Source: an uncultured Clostridia bacterium
GTDB taxonomy: Bacteria; Bacillota; Clostridia; Oscillospirales; Acutalibacteraceae
Direction of reading: 5' to 3'
Assembly (NCBI GenBank): GCA_944384995.1
Contig: CALWVN010000002.1
Coordinates: 124,001 to 188,000 of the forward strand
Length of the DNA: 64,000 nucleotides
Part shown: in pieces, positions 8,641 through 17,194 of the stretch
How positions within the stretch are numbered: position 1 is the stretch's first letter
Layout of the letters: the number at the start of each line of letters is the position of its first letter
Translations under genes and position numbers: made by a program
Notes under the pieces: model-generated
Told to the model about the DNA's origin: nothing
Databases searched by the model: none
The model's input: only the letters and a program-made list of their open reading frames with translations

Positions 8641-9584
8641 TGGGGCGCATCCCCGTGCTCGCTGTGGTGGGGCCTACCGCCTCAGGCAAAACGGCGCTTG
8701 CCGTCGAGCTTGCACTGCGCTTGAACGGAGAGGTCGTTTCGGCGGATTCCATGCAGATTTACCGTGGCATGGATATTGCGTCCGCAAAGCCCACAACGGC
8801 GGAAATGCGTGGCGTACTGCATCATATGCTGGGCATTCTTTCCCCCGAAACGCCCTACAGTGTCGCGTCTTATGTGCGTGACGCAGCCGCCTGTATCCGG
8901 GATATCCATTCGCGCGGCAAAACGGTCATTTTGGCTGGCGGAACGGGGCTGTATGTAGATAATCTGCTTGCCGGTACGGCTTTTGTCGAAGTGCCCGCCG
9001 ACCCCGCACTGCGAAAAAATCTCGAAGCGCAGTATGAAAACTTCGGCGGCGAAGCGATGCTGCAAAAGCTTGCCGAATCGGACGAACAGACCGCGCGGCG
9101 GCTGCACGCCAACGACAAAAAGCGCATTGTGCGCGCATTGGAGGTCCTCATGCAGACCGGCGAACCGCCCTCGCGGCTGGACGCAGCTTCACACAATATG
9201 CCCTCGCCGTATGCGGCGACCTATATCGGCTTGAATTTCCGTGACCGCGCCGTACTGTATGACCGCATTGACCGCCGTGTAGACGAAATGCTCGCGGCCG
9301 GGCTGCTGGACGAGGCGCGCGCATTTTTTACCGCGAACGCCGCCACCGCTGCGCAGGCGATCGGCTACAAGGAATTGAAACCTTTTTTAGACGGCGAATT
9401 GCCGCTGGAAACAGCGGTCGAAAACCTCAAACGCGCCACGCGCCGCTACGCAAAGCGGCAGATCACGTGGTTCAAGCGAAACGAAGCCATCCATTGGCTG
9501 TACCCGGATGCCTGCCCGAACAATGAACTGTTCGAACAGGCGCTGGATATTGCAAAGGCGGTGACCGAATGTCCAACCGAATAG
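8640..9584 (+). CDS. miaA: tRNA dimethylallyltransferase MiaA
   Basis: MiaA transfers a dimethylallyl group to A37 of tRNA, the substrate later methylthiolated by MiaB. The 314-residue protein begins at the ATG at 8640, overlapping the mutL stop by one base; a longer open frame upstream lies inside mutL and is not expected. The P-loop GPTASGKT (Lys17) is at the N-terminus, followed by the SADSMQIYRGMDI motif and later the GGTGLYVDNLL and RRYAKRQITWF segments typical of MiaA. The usual hfq neighbour is missing. Confidence 0.96.
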   Translation: MGRIPVLAVVGPTASGKTALAVELALRLNGEVVSADSMQIYRGMDIASAKPTTAEMRGVLHHMLGILSPETPYSVASYVRDAAACIRDIHSRGKTVILAGGTGLYVDNLLAGTAFVEVPADPALRKNLEAQYENFGGEAMLQKLAESDEQTARRLHANDKKRIVRALEVLMQTGEPPSRLDAASHNMPSPYAATYIGLNFRDRAVLYDRIDRRVDEMLAAGLLDEARAFFTANAATAAQAIGYKELKPFLDGELPLETAVENLKRATRRYAKRQITWFKRNEAIHWLYPDACPNNELFEQALDIAKAVTECPTE

Positions 9585-10858
9585 AAAAACAGGATGGCGG
9601 CAAGGTGGTGCCGCTGCATCCGAAACGCAAAAAAAGCATGAATATTTTGTACGCGCTGCTTGCCGTTTTGGTCATCGGCGTGAGCGTGTACCAGATTTTC
9701 CGCATCAATTATTCGCCCGTCGAAACCGAGATCGCGCTGGAGACTACCGTGAACAACGCCGTGACGGTCGAGGGCTTTGTGGTGCGCGATGAAAGCTACA
9801 TCCGTGCCGATGCGGCGGGCACACTTGTGCCGCTTGTGACGGACGGGCACCGCGTGGCAAGCGGCGATGCGGTAGCGGTGGTGTTCGGTTCTGAAGAAGC
9901 TGCGCGCAATTATACCGAATTACAGCAGGTTGAGGAGGACATCGCCTACTTTGAATCGCTGCAAAATAAGATCGGTGCGAGCACAGCGGATGTGGATGTG
10001 CTTGAAGAGCAGATCTACAGTGCGGCACAAAGCTATGTGCTCGCGATGCGCAGCGGGAACATGGATGAATACGAAAGCTATGAGGACGCGATATGCGAGG
10101 CGATCACCTCACGCCAGCTTTCCACGGGCACGGTCATAGACCCGACCGAAAAGCTTACCGCGCTGCGCGCGCGGCTTTCTGAGCTGCAAAGCGCGTCGGG
10201 CGGTTACACCACGGTGACGGCGGACAATCCCGGTTATTATATCAGCCATGTGGACGGCTATGAAAACGTGATTTCCTATGACGACGTGCTGTCTGCGACG
10301 GGCTCGGAGCTTGCGGCGGTGTTTTCCGTCGAAGCGGTTCCGCAAAGTGAGCTGCAAAACTGCATGGGTAAGCTTGTGGACGCGTTTAATTGGTATCTTG
10401 TCTGCGTATTGGATACGCAGACGGCGGCGAGCGTCGTTTCGGGCGATACCCTGACCGCCGAATTCCCCTTGACCTCTGCCGAGAGCGTCCGTGCGACGGT
10501 CGTATCGGTGCTTCCCGCAGAGGATGGGCAAACGGTGCTGGTGCTGCAAAGCAATTTGATGAACCAGCAATACGCTTCGCTTCGCAAGGAACAGGTGCGG
10601 CTTGTGTTTGACGAGATCACGGGATTCCGCGTCGACAACCGCGCCATCCGCGAGGTAGACGGCGTACAGGGCGTGTACGTGGTCAGCGGCAATCTTGTGG
10701 AGTTCAAAAAGGTGGAGATCGCCTATTCCGACAGCGAATATTCCGTGTGCGTCACACCGATGGACGATAACGGCAATCCGCAAAGCGGATATGTCGAATT
10801 ATATGATGAGATCATTATAGAAGGGACAGACCTGTATGACGGAAAAATCCTGGGATGA
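9569..10858 (+). CDS. HlyD-like single-pass membrane protein
   Basis: The 429-residue protein overlaps the end of miaA by 16 bases and the start of the next gene by 23, so it belongs to the same operon. A basic N-terminus (HPKRKKS) is followed by one membrane segment at about residues 27-47, and the rest should face outward. A lipoyl/HlyD-like half-motif appears at about 62-100 (VEGFVVRDESYIRADAAG and SGDAVAVVF), then a helical region and a second beta-rich part near 320-400. Proteins of this form lie beside ylmE/sepF in many Clostridia. Transport or envelope function is likely but unproven; no ABC partner is adjacent. Confidence 0.65.
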   Translation: MSNRIEKQDGGKVVPLHPKRKKSMNILYALLAVLVIGVSVYQIFRINYSPVETEIALETTVNNAVTVEGFVVRDESYIRADAAGTLVPLVTDGHRVASGDAVAVVFGSEEAARNYTELQQVEEDIAYFESLQNKIGASTADVDVLEEQIYSAAQSYVLAMRSGNMDEYESYEDAICEAITSRQLSTGTVIDPTEKLTALRARLSELQSASGGYTTVTADNPGYYISHVDGYENVISYDDVLSATGSELAAVFSVEAVPQSELQNCMGKLVDAFNWYLVCVLDTQTAASVVSGDTLTAEFPLTSAESVRATVVSVLPAEDGQTVLVLQSNLMNQQYASLRKEQVRLVFDEITGFRVDNRAIREVDGVQGVYVVSGNLVEFKKVEIAYSDSEYSVCVTPMDDNGNPQSGYVELYDEIIIEGTDLYDGKILG

Positions 10859-11561
10859 GCAGCGCTTTAGGGACATAGAATATAACCTGAAGACCATTCA
10901 CGAGGAGATCGCCCGCGCTGCCGAGGACTCGGGCAGAACCGAAGCGGATATCGACTTTATGGCGGTCACCAAAACGGTGGAGGAGCGTTTTATCAACCAC
11001 GCCATTGACTGCGGCATTACCCTCATTGGGGAAAACCGCGTGCAGGAGCTGCTGCGCAAAAAGCCGAACCTGCACCTGAAAGGTGTGCGCAAAAACCTGA
11101 TTGGGCATTTACAGACCAACAAGGTCGCGCAGATCGTCGGCGAGGTGGATATGATCGAATCGGTCGATTCGCTGAAAGTCGCGCGTGAGATCGGCAAGCA
11201 GTCCGTGAAAAAAGGGCTGGTGACCGACGTGCTCATAGAGGTCAACATCGGGCGCGAAGAGAGCAAGACAGGCTTTATGCCCGAAGAAACGCCCGAACGC
11301 ATCGCGGAAATGGCGGAGATCGAGGGCGTGCATATCTGCGGGCTGATGACCATTCCGCCCATTTGCGACAGGACGGCAGAACTTTGTAAATATTTTGAAA
11401 ATATATACAATATGTATGTTGACATCGGCGCAAAAAAAATAGATAATGTATCTATGAATATCCTATCCATGGGTATGTCCGGCGATTATGCCGAGGCGAT
11501 CCGCACGGGCTCGAACCATATTCGGGTCGGCTCCAAAATTTTCGGCCCGCGCATTTACTGA
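10836..11561 (+). CDS. YggS/YlmE family PLP-binding protein
   Basis: This 241-residue protein belongs to the PLPBP family, which has an alanine-racemase-like barrel, binds pyridoxal phosphate and helps keep B6 and amino-acid pools balanced without clear catalytic activity. The PLP lysine is Lys46 in AVTKTV. Other family marks are IGENRVQE, IGHLQTNK, SVDS, and SMGMSGDYAEAIRTGSNHIR with the phosphate-binding region. The gene overlaps its upstream neighbour and lies 20 bases before sepF, the arrangement of the ylm cluster of Gram-positive bacteria. Confidence 0.92.
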   Translation: MTEKSWDEQRFRDIEYNLKTIHEEIARAAEDSGRTEADIDFMAVTKTVEERFINHAIDCGITLIGENRVQELLRKKPNLHLKGVRKNLIGHLQTNKVAQIVGEVDMIESVDSLKVAREIGKQSVKKGLVTDVLIEVNIGREESKTGFMPEETPERIAEMAEIEGVHICGLMTIPPICDRTAELCKYFENIYNMYVDIGAKKIDNVSMNILSMGMSGDYAEAIRTGSNHIRVGSKIFGPRIY

Positions 11562-11581
11562 TCCTACAGGAGGGACAAAAT

Positions 11582-12046
11582 ATGAGCTTCTTAGATAAGG
11601 TCAAAAACATGGTCAACGTTTCGGAGGACGATTATTACGACGAGCTGGAATCCGACGATTTCCGTTCGGACGCGGGTGAAGAGGAGCCCGAAGAGCCTCG
11701 CCGTCCCGCGCGCCGCGCGCGTGAGCGTGAGCGCGATGCCGGGGACAATGTCGTCAATATCCACACCACGGCGCGTCTGCAAGTCGTGCTTGCCAAGCCC
11801 GAAAGCTTCGAAGAAGCGCGCGCCGTTGCGGACAATCTCAATGAGAAACGCACGGTGGTGCTGAATTTGGAATCTGCCAACCGCGAGGTCGCGCGGCGGC
11901 TTGTGGACTTTTTAAGCGGCGTTGCTTATGCCAACGGCGGGCAGTTCAAGCGCGTGGCGAACAGCACGTTCATCATCACGCCCTACAATGTGGATGTTAT
12001 GGGCGATCTTTTGGACGAGCTCGAAAACAACGGTGTATTCTTTTAA
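11582..12046 (+). CDS. sepF: Cell division protein SepF
   Basis: SepF binds FtsZ and membranes and aligns Z-ring filaments during septation. The 154-residue protein has the short amphipathic N-terminus expected for membrane binding (MSFLDKVKNMV), an acidic then Arg-rich disordered linker (about 20-55), and the C-terminal SepF fold with LNLESANREVARRLVDFLSGV and FIITPYNV. CAGGAGGG precedes the start. divIVA follows after 31 bases; ylmG and ylmH, which often lie between them, are absent. Confidence 0.95.
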   Translation: MSFLDKVKNMVNVSEDDYYDELESDDFRSDAGEEEPEEPRRPARRARERERDAGDNVVNIHTTARLQVVLAKPESFEEARAVADNLNEKRTVVLNLESANREVARRLVDFLSGVAYANGGQFKRVANSTFIITPYNVDVMGDLLDELENNGVFF

Positions 12047-12077
12047 TCAATAATTTGTGATGGGTGGAATCAGAAGT

Positions 12078-13049
12078 ATGCTTACTCCGGAAACTCTGAA
12101 GGCGAAGTCCTTCCAGGCAACGGGGCGCGGGGCTTACCGCGCCGACGATGTGGACAGCTTTTTTGCTGAAGTCACGTCCTCCTATGAACAGATGTTCAAG
12201 GAAAACGGCGAGTTGATCAAAAAGATCAGCCTGCTTGCCAATAAGGTTGAGCAGTATAAGGAAGAAGAGGACAGCCTCAGAAAGGCGCTCATCTCCGCGC
12301 AAACGCTTGCGGACAAGATCGTCCGCGACGCAAAGGAGAGCGTCGAAGGCACGCTTGAGCAGGCGCAGAAGGACGCCGACCAAAAGCGCGCCGAAGCGGA
12401 AGCACAGGCACAAAAGATCGTCGCGGACGCAAAAGCGGAAGCGGATTCGGTCGTGCTGCAAAGCAAAAAGGATGCGGACGAAATTTTGGGCGCAGTCAAC
12501 CGCAAGGTGATGAAGGAAAGCCTGGAATTTGAAATGCTGCAAAAGAAGGCCGGCGAATTCCGCGCGAACCTGCTTTCGCTTTACAAAGAGCATTTGAATC
12601 TCATCAACGCGATCCCCGAATATGTGGAGCAGGAAATGCCGGCAGAGGAAAAGCCGGCGCCGCAGCCCGAACAGGCAAAAGCGGAACCCGCAGCCGAGCC
12701 GGAAACTGCCGAAGCGGAGAACTCGGCGGAAGCACCTGCTGCGCCCGAAGCGGCAGACGAGCCCGAAAACGCGCAGCAGTCCTTTGAGGATATTTCCTCC
12801 GGCGACGCGGATGAAGAAGAGCCGCAGGAGGAAACTGCGGAAGCAGCTGTCCCCGCAGAATCCGAAGACGCTGCGGATGCAGATGACGGCTTTACGCTGG
12901 ATTTCTCTGCGTTTGCAGATGAGGAAGAGGACACCGAGCCCGCAGGGCATACATACGCAACGATCGAAGAATCTGCGGACGAGACAGAGGCGGATGACCG
13001 GGATGATGATTCCGCTGTCTCCTTCAAGAGCTTCTTCAAGAAAAAATAA
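12078..13049 (+). CDS. divIVA: DivIVA family protein with long acidic tail
   Basis: DivIVA binds curved membrane at poles and septa and recruits other factors. The chosen start is the ATG at 12078 (MLTPETLKAK), which matches the family N-terminus; GTG 12057 and ATG 12060 are in frame but have poorer sites. Residues 1-60 form the DivIVA membrane-binding domain, 60-190 a coiled coil rich in K/E/Q, and about 190-323 a very acidic Glu/Ala/Pro region ending in SFKSFFKKK. The tail is longer than in Bacillus DivIVA (164 residues). It lies just after sepF. Confidence 0.9.
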   Translation: MLTPETLKAKSFQATGRGAYRADDVDSFFAEVTSSYEQMFKENGELIKKISLLANKVEQYKEEEDSLRKALISAQTLADKIVRDAKESVEGTLEQAQKDADQKRAEAEAQAQKIVADAKAEADSVVLQSKKDADEILGAVNRKVMKESLEFEMLQKKAGEFRANLLSLYKEHLNLINAIPEYVEQEMPAEEKPAPQPEQAKAEPAAEPETAEAENSAEAPAAPEAADEPENAQQSFEDISSGDADEEEPQEETAEAAVPAESEDAADADDGFTLDFSAFADEEEDTEPAGHTYATIEESADETEADDRDDDSAVSFKSFFKKK

Positions 13050-13052
13050 CGG

Positions 13053-13073
13053 CAGGGGGCTTTGTGCCCCCTG
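13053..13073 (+). terminator. GC-rich hairpin between divIVA and lspA
   Basis: CAGGGGGC and GCCCCCTG form an 8-base stem with a 5-base loop directly after the divIVA stop, followed by only TTTG. It lies just upstream of the lspA ribosome site (GAGGTGG), so it may reduce read-through or translation rather than stop transcription fully. Confidence 0.5.
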
Positions 13074-13088
13074 TTTGAGGTGGAACGG

Positions 13089-13583
13089 ATGTTTCGTTGG
13101 ATTGCCGTTCTGATAATCGCGGCGCTGATCGCGGTCGATCAGGGCTTGAAATTCCTCGCAATTGAATACCTACAACCCATAGGCAGCTTTCCTGTGCTCG
13201 ACGGTGTCTTGCAGCTTTCTTACGTCGAAAATACGGGAGCCGCCTTTGGCATGTTTAGCGAACATACCACGCTTTTGTCCGTGTTTACGGCAATTGTCGT
13301 AGTTGTGGGGCTTGCGGTTCTGCTTTCGGGGCGGCTTCGCGACAATCTTGCGCGCGCGGCTGCCGTACTGATTCTGGCAGGTGGCGCAGGAAATCTCATC
13401 GACCGTGTGGCACGCGGGTTTGTGGTGGATTATATTGAACCGCTGTTTGTGGATTTCGCCGTGTTTAATTTTGCCGACATGCTCGTGTGCGTCGGCGCGG
13501 GGCTGCTGATTTTGTATTTGATTTTAGATCTTGTGCGCGAACGCCGCAAGGCGGCGCAGGAGAAGCAAAATGAACCCGCTTGA
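13089..13583 (+). CDS. lspA: Lipoprotein signal peptidase II LspA
   Basis: LspA removes signal peptides from prolipoproteins in the membrane. The 164-residue protein starts at ATG 13089 after GAGGTGG. It has four membrane segments and the family motifs AVDQGLKF near the N-terminus, NLIDRVARGFVVDYI with catalytic Asp105, and FNFADM with catalytic Asp130. The pseudouridine synthase gene overlaps its end by 14 bases, the usual lspA-rluD pairing of Firmicutes. Confidence 0.95.
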   Translation: MFRWIAVLIIAALIAVDQGLKFLAIEYLQPIGSFPVLDGVLQLSYVENTGAAFGMFSEHTTLLSVFTAIVVVVGLAVLLSGRLRDNLARAAAVLILAGGAGNLIDRVARGFVVDYIEPLFVDFAVFNFADMLVCVGAGLLILYLILDLVRERRKAAQEKQNEPA

Positions 13584-14493
13584 GTGCGTCGTGGATGCCG
13601 CGTCGGCGGGGGAGAGACTGGACGTATTCCTCTCCCGACTGCTGCCGGAGCTTTCACGCTCCTCACTGCAAAAGGCGCTCACAGAGGGCGCGGCACGCAT
13701 CAATGACCGAACGGCTTCTAAAAATTACCGTCTGCGCGCAGGCGACCGGCTGGTATTCGAGCTGCCGGAGGCCAAGCCGCTTTGCATAGAGGCGCAGGAC
13801 ATCCCGCTTGATATCGTATATGAGGACGGCGATCTGCTCGTCGTCAATAAGCCAAAGGGGATGGTCGTGCATCCCGCGCCGGGCAATCCGGACGGCACCT
13901 TAGTCAATGCGCTTTTGTGGCACTGCGGCGCTTCGCTTTCCGGCATCAACGGCGTGCTGCGCCCCGGGATCGTCCACCGCATCGATAAGGATACAAGCGG
14001 GCTTTTGGTCGTAGCCAAAAATGATTTTGCCCACCGCGCGCTTGCCGAGCAGATCGCCGCGCATACATTTTTGCGCGAATACCGCGCCGTTGTTACGGGA
14101 CACCTGCGGGAAGACAGCGGCACAGTCAACGCGCCCATCGGCAGAAGCCCGAAGGACCGCAAAAAAATGGCGGTCATCGATAAAAACGCAAAGCCTGCGG
14201 TAACGCATTACGAGACCTTGGAAAAATACGTTGGGTACGCATACATCCGCTGCCGGCTCGAAACGGGCAGAACGCACCAGATCCGCGTGCATATGGCATA
14301 TCTCGGTCATCCGCTGGCGGGCGACGCGGTGTACGGGCATCCAAAGCCGGCAGAAAAAGGGCTCTGCGGACAGTGCCTGCATGCAAAGCAGTTGGGCTTT
14401 ACACATCCGCGAACGGGGGCGTTTGTCGCGTTTGACAGCGAGCTGCCCGCCTATTTTACCAAATTTCAAAGGAGTTTAACGCGTGAAGGTTGA
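13570..14493 (+). CDS. RluD-type ribosomal pseudouridine synthase
   Basis: The 307-residue protein has an N-terminal S4 RNA-binding domain (about residues 13-75, ERLDVFLSRLLPELSRS) and the RluA/RluD catalytic domain. The active-site Asp is Asp139 in HRIDKDTSGLLVV, and the family motifs EYRAVVTG and TGRTHQIRVHM follow. It probably modifies uridines of 23S rRNA; the exact sites cannot be read from sequence. The ATG at 13570 follows CAGGAG inside the end of lspA, so the two are coupled. Confidence 0.92.
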   Translation: MNPLECVVDAASAGERLDVFLSRLLPELSRSSLQKALTEGAARINDRTASKNYRLRAGDRLVFELPEAKPLCIEAQDIPLDIVYEDGDLLVVNKPKGMVVHPAPGNPDGTLVNALLWHCGASLSGINGVLRPGIVHRIDKDTSGLLVVAKNDFAHRALAEQIAAHTFLREYRAVVTGHLREDSGTVNAPIGRSPKDRKKMAVIDKNAKPAVTHYETLEKYVGYAYIRCRLETGRTHQIRVHMAYLGHPLAGDAVYGHPKPAEKGLCGQCLHAKQLGFTHPRTGAFVAFDSELPAYFTKFQRSLTREG

Positions 14494-15331
14494 AACAAGG
14501 GGGAAAACCGACTTTTCCGACTGGTTGGTCGCTTCGGACATTGACGGTACACTGAACAATAAGCTGCGCAGATTGCCGAAGCGCAATTACGAACGCATTT
14601 GTGAATTCGTGCTCGAGAAAAAAGGCCATTTTACCCTTGCTTCGGGCAGGAATATCAGCTCCATGCGTAAGCCGTTCCAAAGTCTTCCGATTGCTTCGAC
14701 CCCTGCCGTGCTGCTCAACGGCGCGGGTATTTATGATTACGAGCACGAAAAAATGCTGCGCTTTCACCCCATCAATCCCGCAGGGTATGAGCTTGTGCGG
14801 GCGGTGACAAAAAAATTTCCTGCGGTGGAAGTTGAGATTTTAACGAACGACAGTGCATATACTATCAACGCGCATGTTTTCGCGAACATCATGCTGCGCG
14901 CGGACAATCTGCCGCACCGCAAGTTTAAGCACATCGGCGAAGTGCCGCCGGAAAATTGGGGCAAGGTCATTTTTCTGGGGATGCCGCCGCTTGTTTCTGC
15001 GGTTAAACAGTATCTGCTTTCCATCAAAGACCCCAATGTGAATTTCATGTCCTCGTCCATCTCTTCGTTTGAGATGCTTGAAAAAGGCATCCATAAGGGC
15101 GTCGGGGTCATGGATATTGCGGAGATGTACGGCATCGACCGCAGCCACACCGCCGCCATCGGCGATTACTTCAACGATTATGAGATGCTGCAAACCGTGG
15201 GTCTGCCCGCTGTGTGCGCGCAGGCACCGCGTAAAATGCACGAGATCGCCAAATTCCACGCGTGCCACTGCAACCGTGGCGCTGTGGCGGATCTGCTGGA
15301 ATATATTATGTACGAATATAAGGAGGACTAA
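14483..15331 (+). CDS. HAD superfamily hydrolase, Cof type
   Basis: The 282-residue protein begins at GTG 14483 after AAAGGAG and overlaps the pseudouridine synthase by 11 bases. The nucleophile is Asp19 in SDIDGTLN with Asp21 as acid/base. A cap domain follows and the C-terminal metal motif is GDYFNDYEML. Cof-type HAD enzymes dephosphorylate sugar phosphates, FMN or similar small molecules. The position two bases upstream of the transketolase genes suggests a link with pentose phosphate metabolism, which is inference only. Confidence 0.88.
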   Translation: MKVETRGKTDFSDWLVASDIDGTLNNKLRRLPKRNYERICEFVLEKKGHFTLASGRNISSMRKPFQSLPIASTPAVLLNGAGIYDYEHEKMLRFHPINPAGYELVRAVTKKFPAVEVEILTNDSAYTINAHVFANIMLRADNLPHRKFKHIGEVPPENWGKVIFLGMPPLVSAVKQYLLSIKDPNVNFMSSSISSFEMLEKGIHKGVGVMDIAEMYGIDRSHTAAIGDYFNDYEMLQTVGLPAVCAQAPRKMHEIAKFHACHCNRGAVADLLEYIMYEYKED

Positions 15332-15333
15332 CC

Positions 15334-16176
15334 ATGGAGCAGGCTACGAAACAAGCACTGCAGATTTTTGCGACCAAGGCGCGCATGGGTGTGCTCGACG
15401 GCGTGTATCACGCGAAGGCAGGGCACCCGGGCGGTTCGCTTTCCATTTGTGATGTTTTAAGCTACCTGTATAATGTCCGCATGCATGTGGAGCCGAAAGA
15501 TCCGAAAATGCCGGATCGTGACCGCCTTGTGCTATCCAAAGGGCATGCAGCGCCTGCATTGTACGCCGCACTTGCGCTCAAGGGATTTTTCCCGGTGGAA
15601 GATCTCAAAACGCTGCGCAAGTCCGACAGCTACCTGCAGGGCCACCCGAATATGGACAAGGTCCCCGGCGTGGATATGAGCACCGGTTCTTTGGGGCAGG
15701 GCATTTCCGCCGCAGTGGGCATGGCGCTCGGCGCAAAGCTTGACAAAGCGGACTACCATGTGTATGCCATCCTCGGCGACGGTGAATTGCAGGAGGGGCA
15801 GGTCTGGGAGGCTGCCATGTTCGCCGGCAACCACGGGCTTTCGAATCTTACTGCAATTATCGACAACAACAACCTGCAGATTGACGGAACGATGGACGAG
15901 GTCAATGCCCCGTACCCGATCGCCGAAAAATTCCAAGCGTTTAATTGGAACACGGTCGAGATCGACGGTCACGACTTTGACGCGCTGGAAAGCGCATTCG
16001 CTGCTGCCGATGCGTGCAAAGATAAGCCGACCGCTATCGTGATGAAAACCGTCAAGGGCAAGGGCGTTTCGTTCATGGAAAATGCTGTCGGCTGGCACGG
16101 CAGCGCACCGAATACCGAGCAGTATGAACAGGCAATGGCCCAACTGAACGCCGCTTTGGCGGAATTGGAGGCGTGA
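15334..16176 (+). CDS. Transketolase, N-terminal subunit
   Basis: Transketolase moves two-carbon units between sugar phosphates. Here it is split into two genes, as in many anaerobes. This 280-residue half carries the thiamine diphosphate part: KAGHPGGSLS, KGHAAPALY, and the GDG-x-EGQ motif (GDGELQEGQVWEA) with the downstream NNN that binds the cofactor metal. AAGGAGGAC precedes the start. The C-terminal half begins three bases after the stop. Confidence 0.93.
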   Translation: MEQATKQALQIFATKARMGVLDGVYHAKAGHPGGSLSICDVLSYLYNVRMHVEPKDPKMPDRDRLVLSKGHAAPALYAALALKGFFPVEDLKTLRKSDSYLQGHPNMDKVPGVDMSTGSLGQGISAAVGMALGAKLDKADYHVYAILGDGELQEGQVWEAAMFAGNHGLSNLTAIIDNNNLQIDGTMDEVNAPYPIAEKFQAFNWNTVEIDGHDFDALESAFAAADACKDKPTAIVMKTVKGKGVSFMENAVGWHGSAPNTEQYEQAMAQLNAALAELEA

Positions 16177-16178
16177 TT

Positions 16179-17126
16179 ATGGCAGAAGCGATCAAATGTG
16201 CAACAAGAGAAGCCTACGGCAAGGCGCTTGTGGAGCTGGGCGAGCAAAACGATAAGGTCCTGGTGCTTGATGCCGACCTTGCAGCGGCGACCAAGACGGG
16301 CATGTTTAAGAAAGCGTTTCCCGAGCGCTTTATCGATGTCGGCATTGCCGAAAGCAACCTGATGGGCGTTGCGGCGGGACTTGCCGCCACGGGGCACATC
16401 GTGTTTGCAAGCTCGTTCGCCATGTTCGCGGCGGGCAGAGCGTTTGAGCAGGTGCGCAACTCCATCGGTTATACGCACCTGAACGTCAAGATCGGCGCAA
16501 CGCACGCGGGCATTTCCGTCGGCGAGGACGGCGCGAGCCACCAGTGCTGTGAGGACATTGCTCTGATGCGCTCCATCCCCGGCATGGTGGTGCTCAACCC
16601 CGCAGATGATGTCGAAGCGCGCGCCTGCGTTTTCGCCGCGGCGGCGCATGAAGGCCCCGTGTATATGCGCTTCGGCAGGCTGGCCGTGCCGCGCGTGTTC
16701 GATGAAAATTATACATTCGAGATCGGCAAAGGCGCGGTGCTTACAGAGGGTACGGACGTCACCATCGTCGCCACGGGCCTTATGGTCAACGAGGCGCTCA
16801 TGGCGGCGGAAGCCTTGAAAGGGGAAGGCATTTCGGTACGTGTCGTCAACATGGCGACCATCAAGCCGATCGACCGTGATATTCTGATCGATTCCGCGAA
16901 AAAGACCGGCGCCTTGGTCACTGCAGAGGAGCACAGCGTGCTCGGCGGGCTCGGCGGCGCTGTCACCGAAGTGATCTGTGAGACCGTCCCCGTACCGGTG
17001 CTGCGCGTCGGCGTGGAGGATGTGTTCGGCAAATCCGGTCCCGCCGTGGAACTGTTGCACATCTACGGGCTCGACGCCGCCCATATTGCCGAAAAGGCAA
17101 AACAGGCCGTCGCCTTAAAGGGATAA
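16179..17126 (+). CDS. Transketolase, C-terminal subunit
   Basis: This 315-residue half supplies the pyrimidine-binding and C-terminal domains. Seen motifs are VLDADLAAATKT, GIAESNLMGVAAGLA with the conserved Glu that activates thiamine diphosphate, THAGISVGEDGASHQ, and AEEHSVLGGLGGAV. The ATG at 16179 was preferred over an in-frame GTG at 16173 because GGAGG at 16167 lies seven bases upstream of the ATG but only one base from the GTG. It ends the + strand operon. Confidence 0.93.
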   Translation: MAEAIKCATREAYGKALVELGEQNDKVLVLDADLAAATKTGMFKKAFPERFIDVGIAESNLMGVAAGLAATGHIVFASSFAMFAAGRAFEQVRNSIGYTHLNVKIGATHAGISVGEDGASHQCCEDIALMRSIPGMVVLNPADDVEARACVFAAAAHEGPVYMRFGRLAVPRVFDENYTFEIGKGAVLTEGTDVTIVATGLMVNEALMAAEALKGEGISVRVVNMATIKPIDRDILIDSAKKTGALVTAEEHSVLGGLGGAVTEVICETVPVPVLRVGVEDVFGKSGPAVELLHIYGLDAAHIAEKAKQAVALKG

Positions 17127-17147
17127 CAGTCTTTACGGCTTAAACGA

Positions 17148-17182
17148 ACAGCGGAGGAACTCTCGGTTCCTCCGCTGTTTTA
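17148..17182. terminator. Bidirectional terminator between transketolase and GH38 genes
   Basis: A 13-base perfect stem (ACAGCGGAGGAAC) with a 5-base loop is followed by TTTTAT on the + strand. It lies between convergent genes ending at 17126 and 17195. Confidence 0.85.
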
Positions 17183-17194
17183 TATGTTTTACAG

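Noticed and set aside
12057..12077. Upstream start for divIVA
   Set aside because: GTG 12057 and ATG 12060 lack a ribosome site and would add residues not found at the conserved DivIVA N-terminus.
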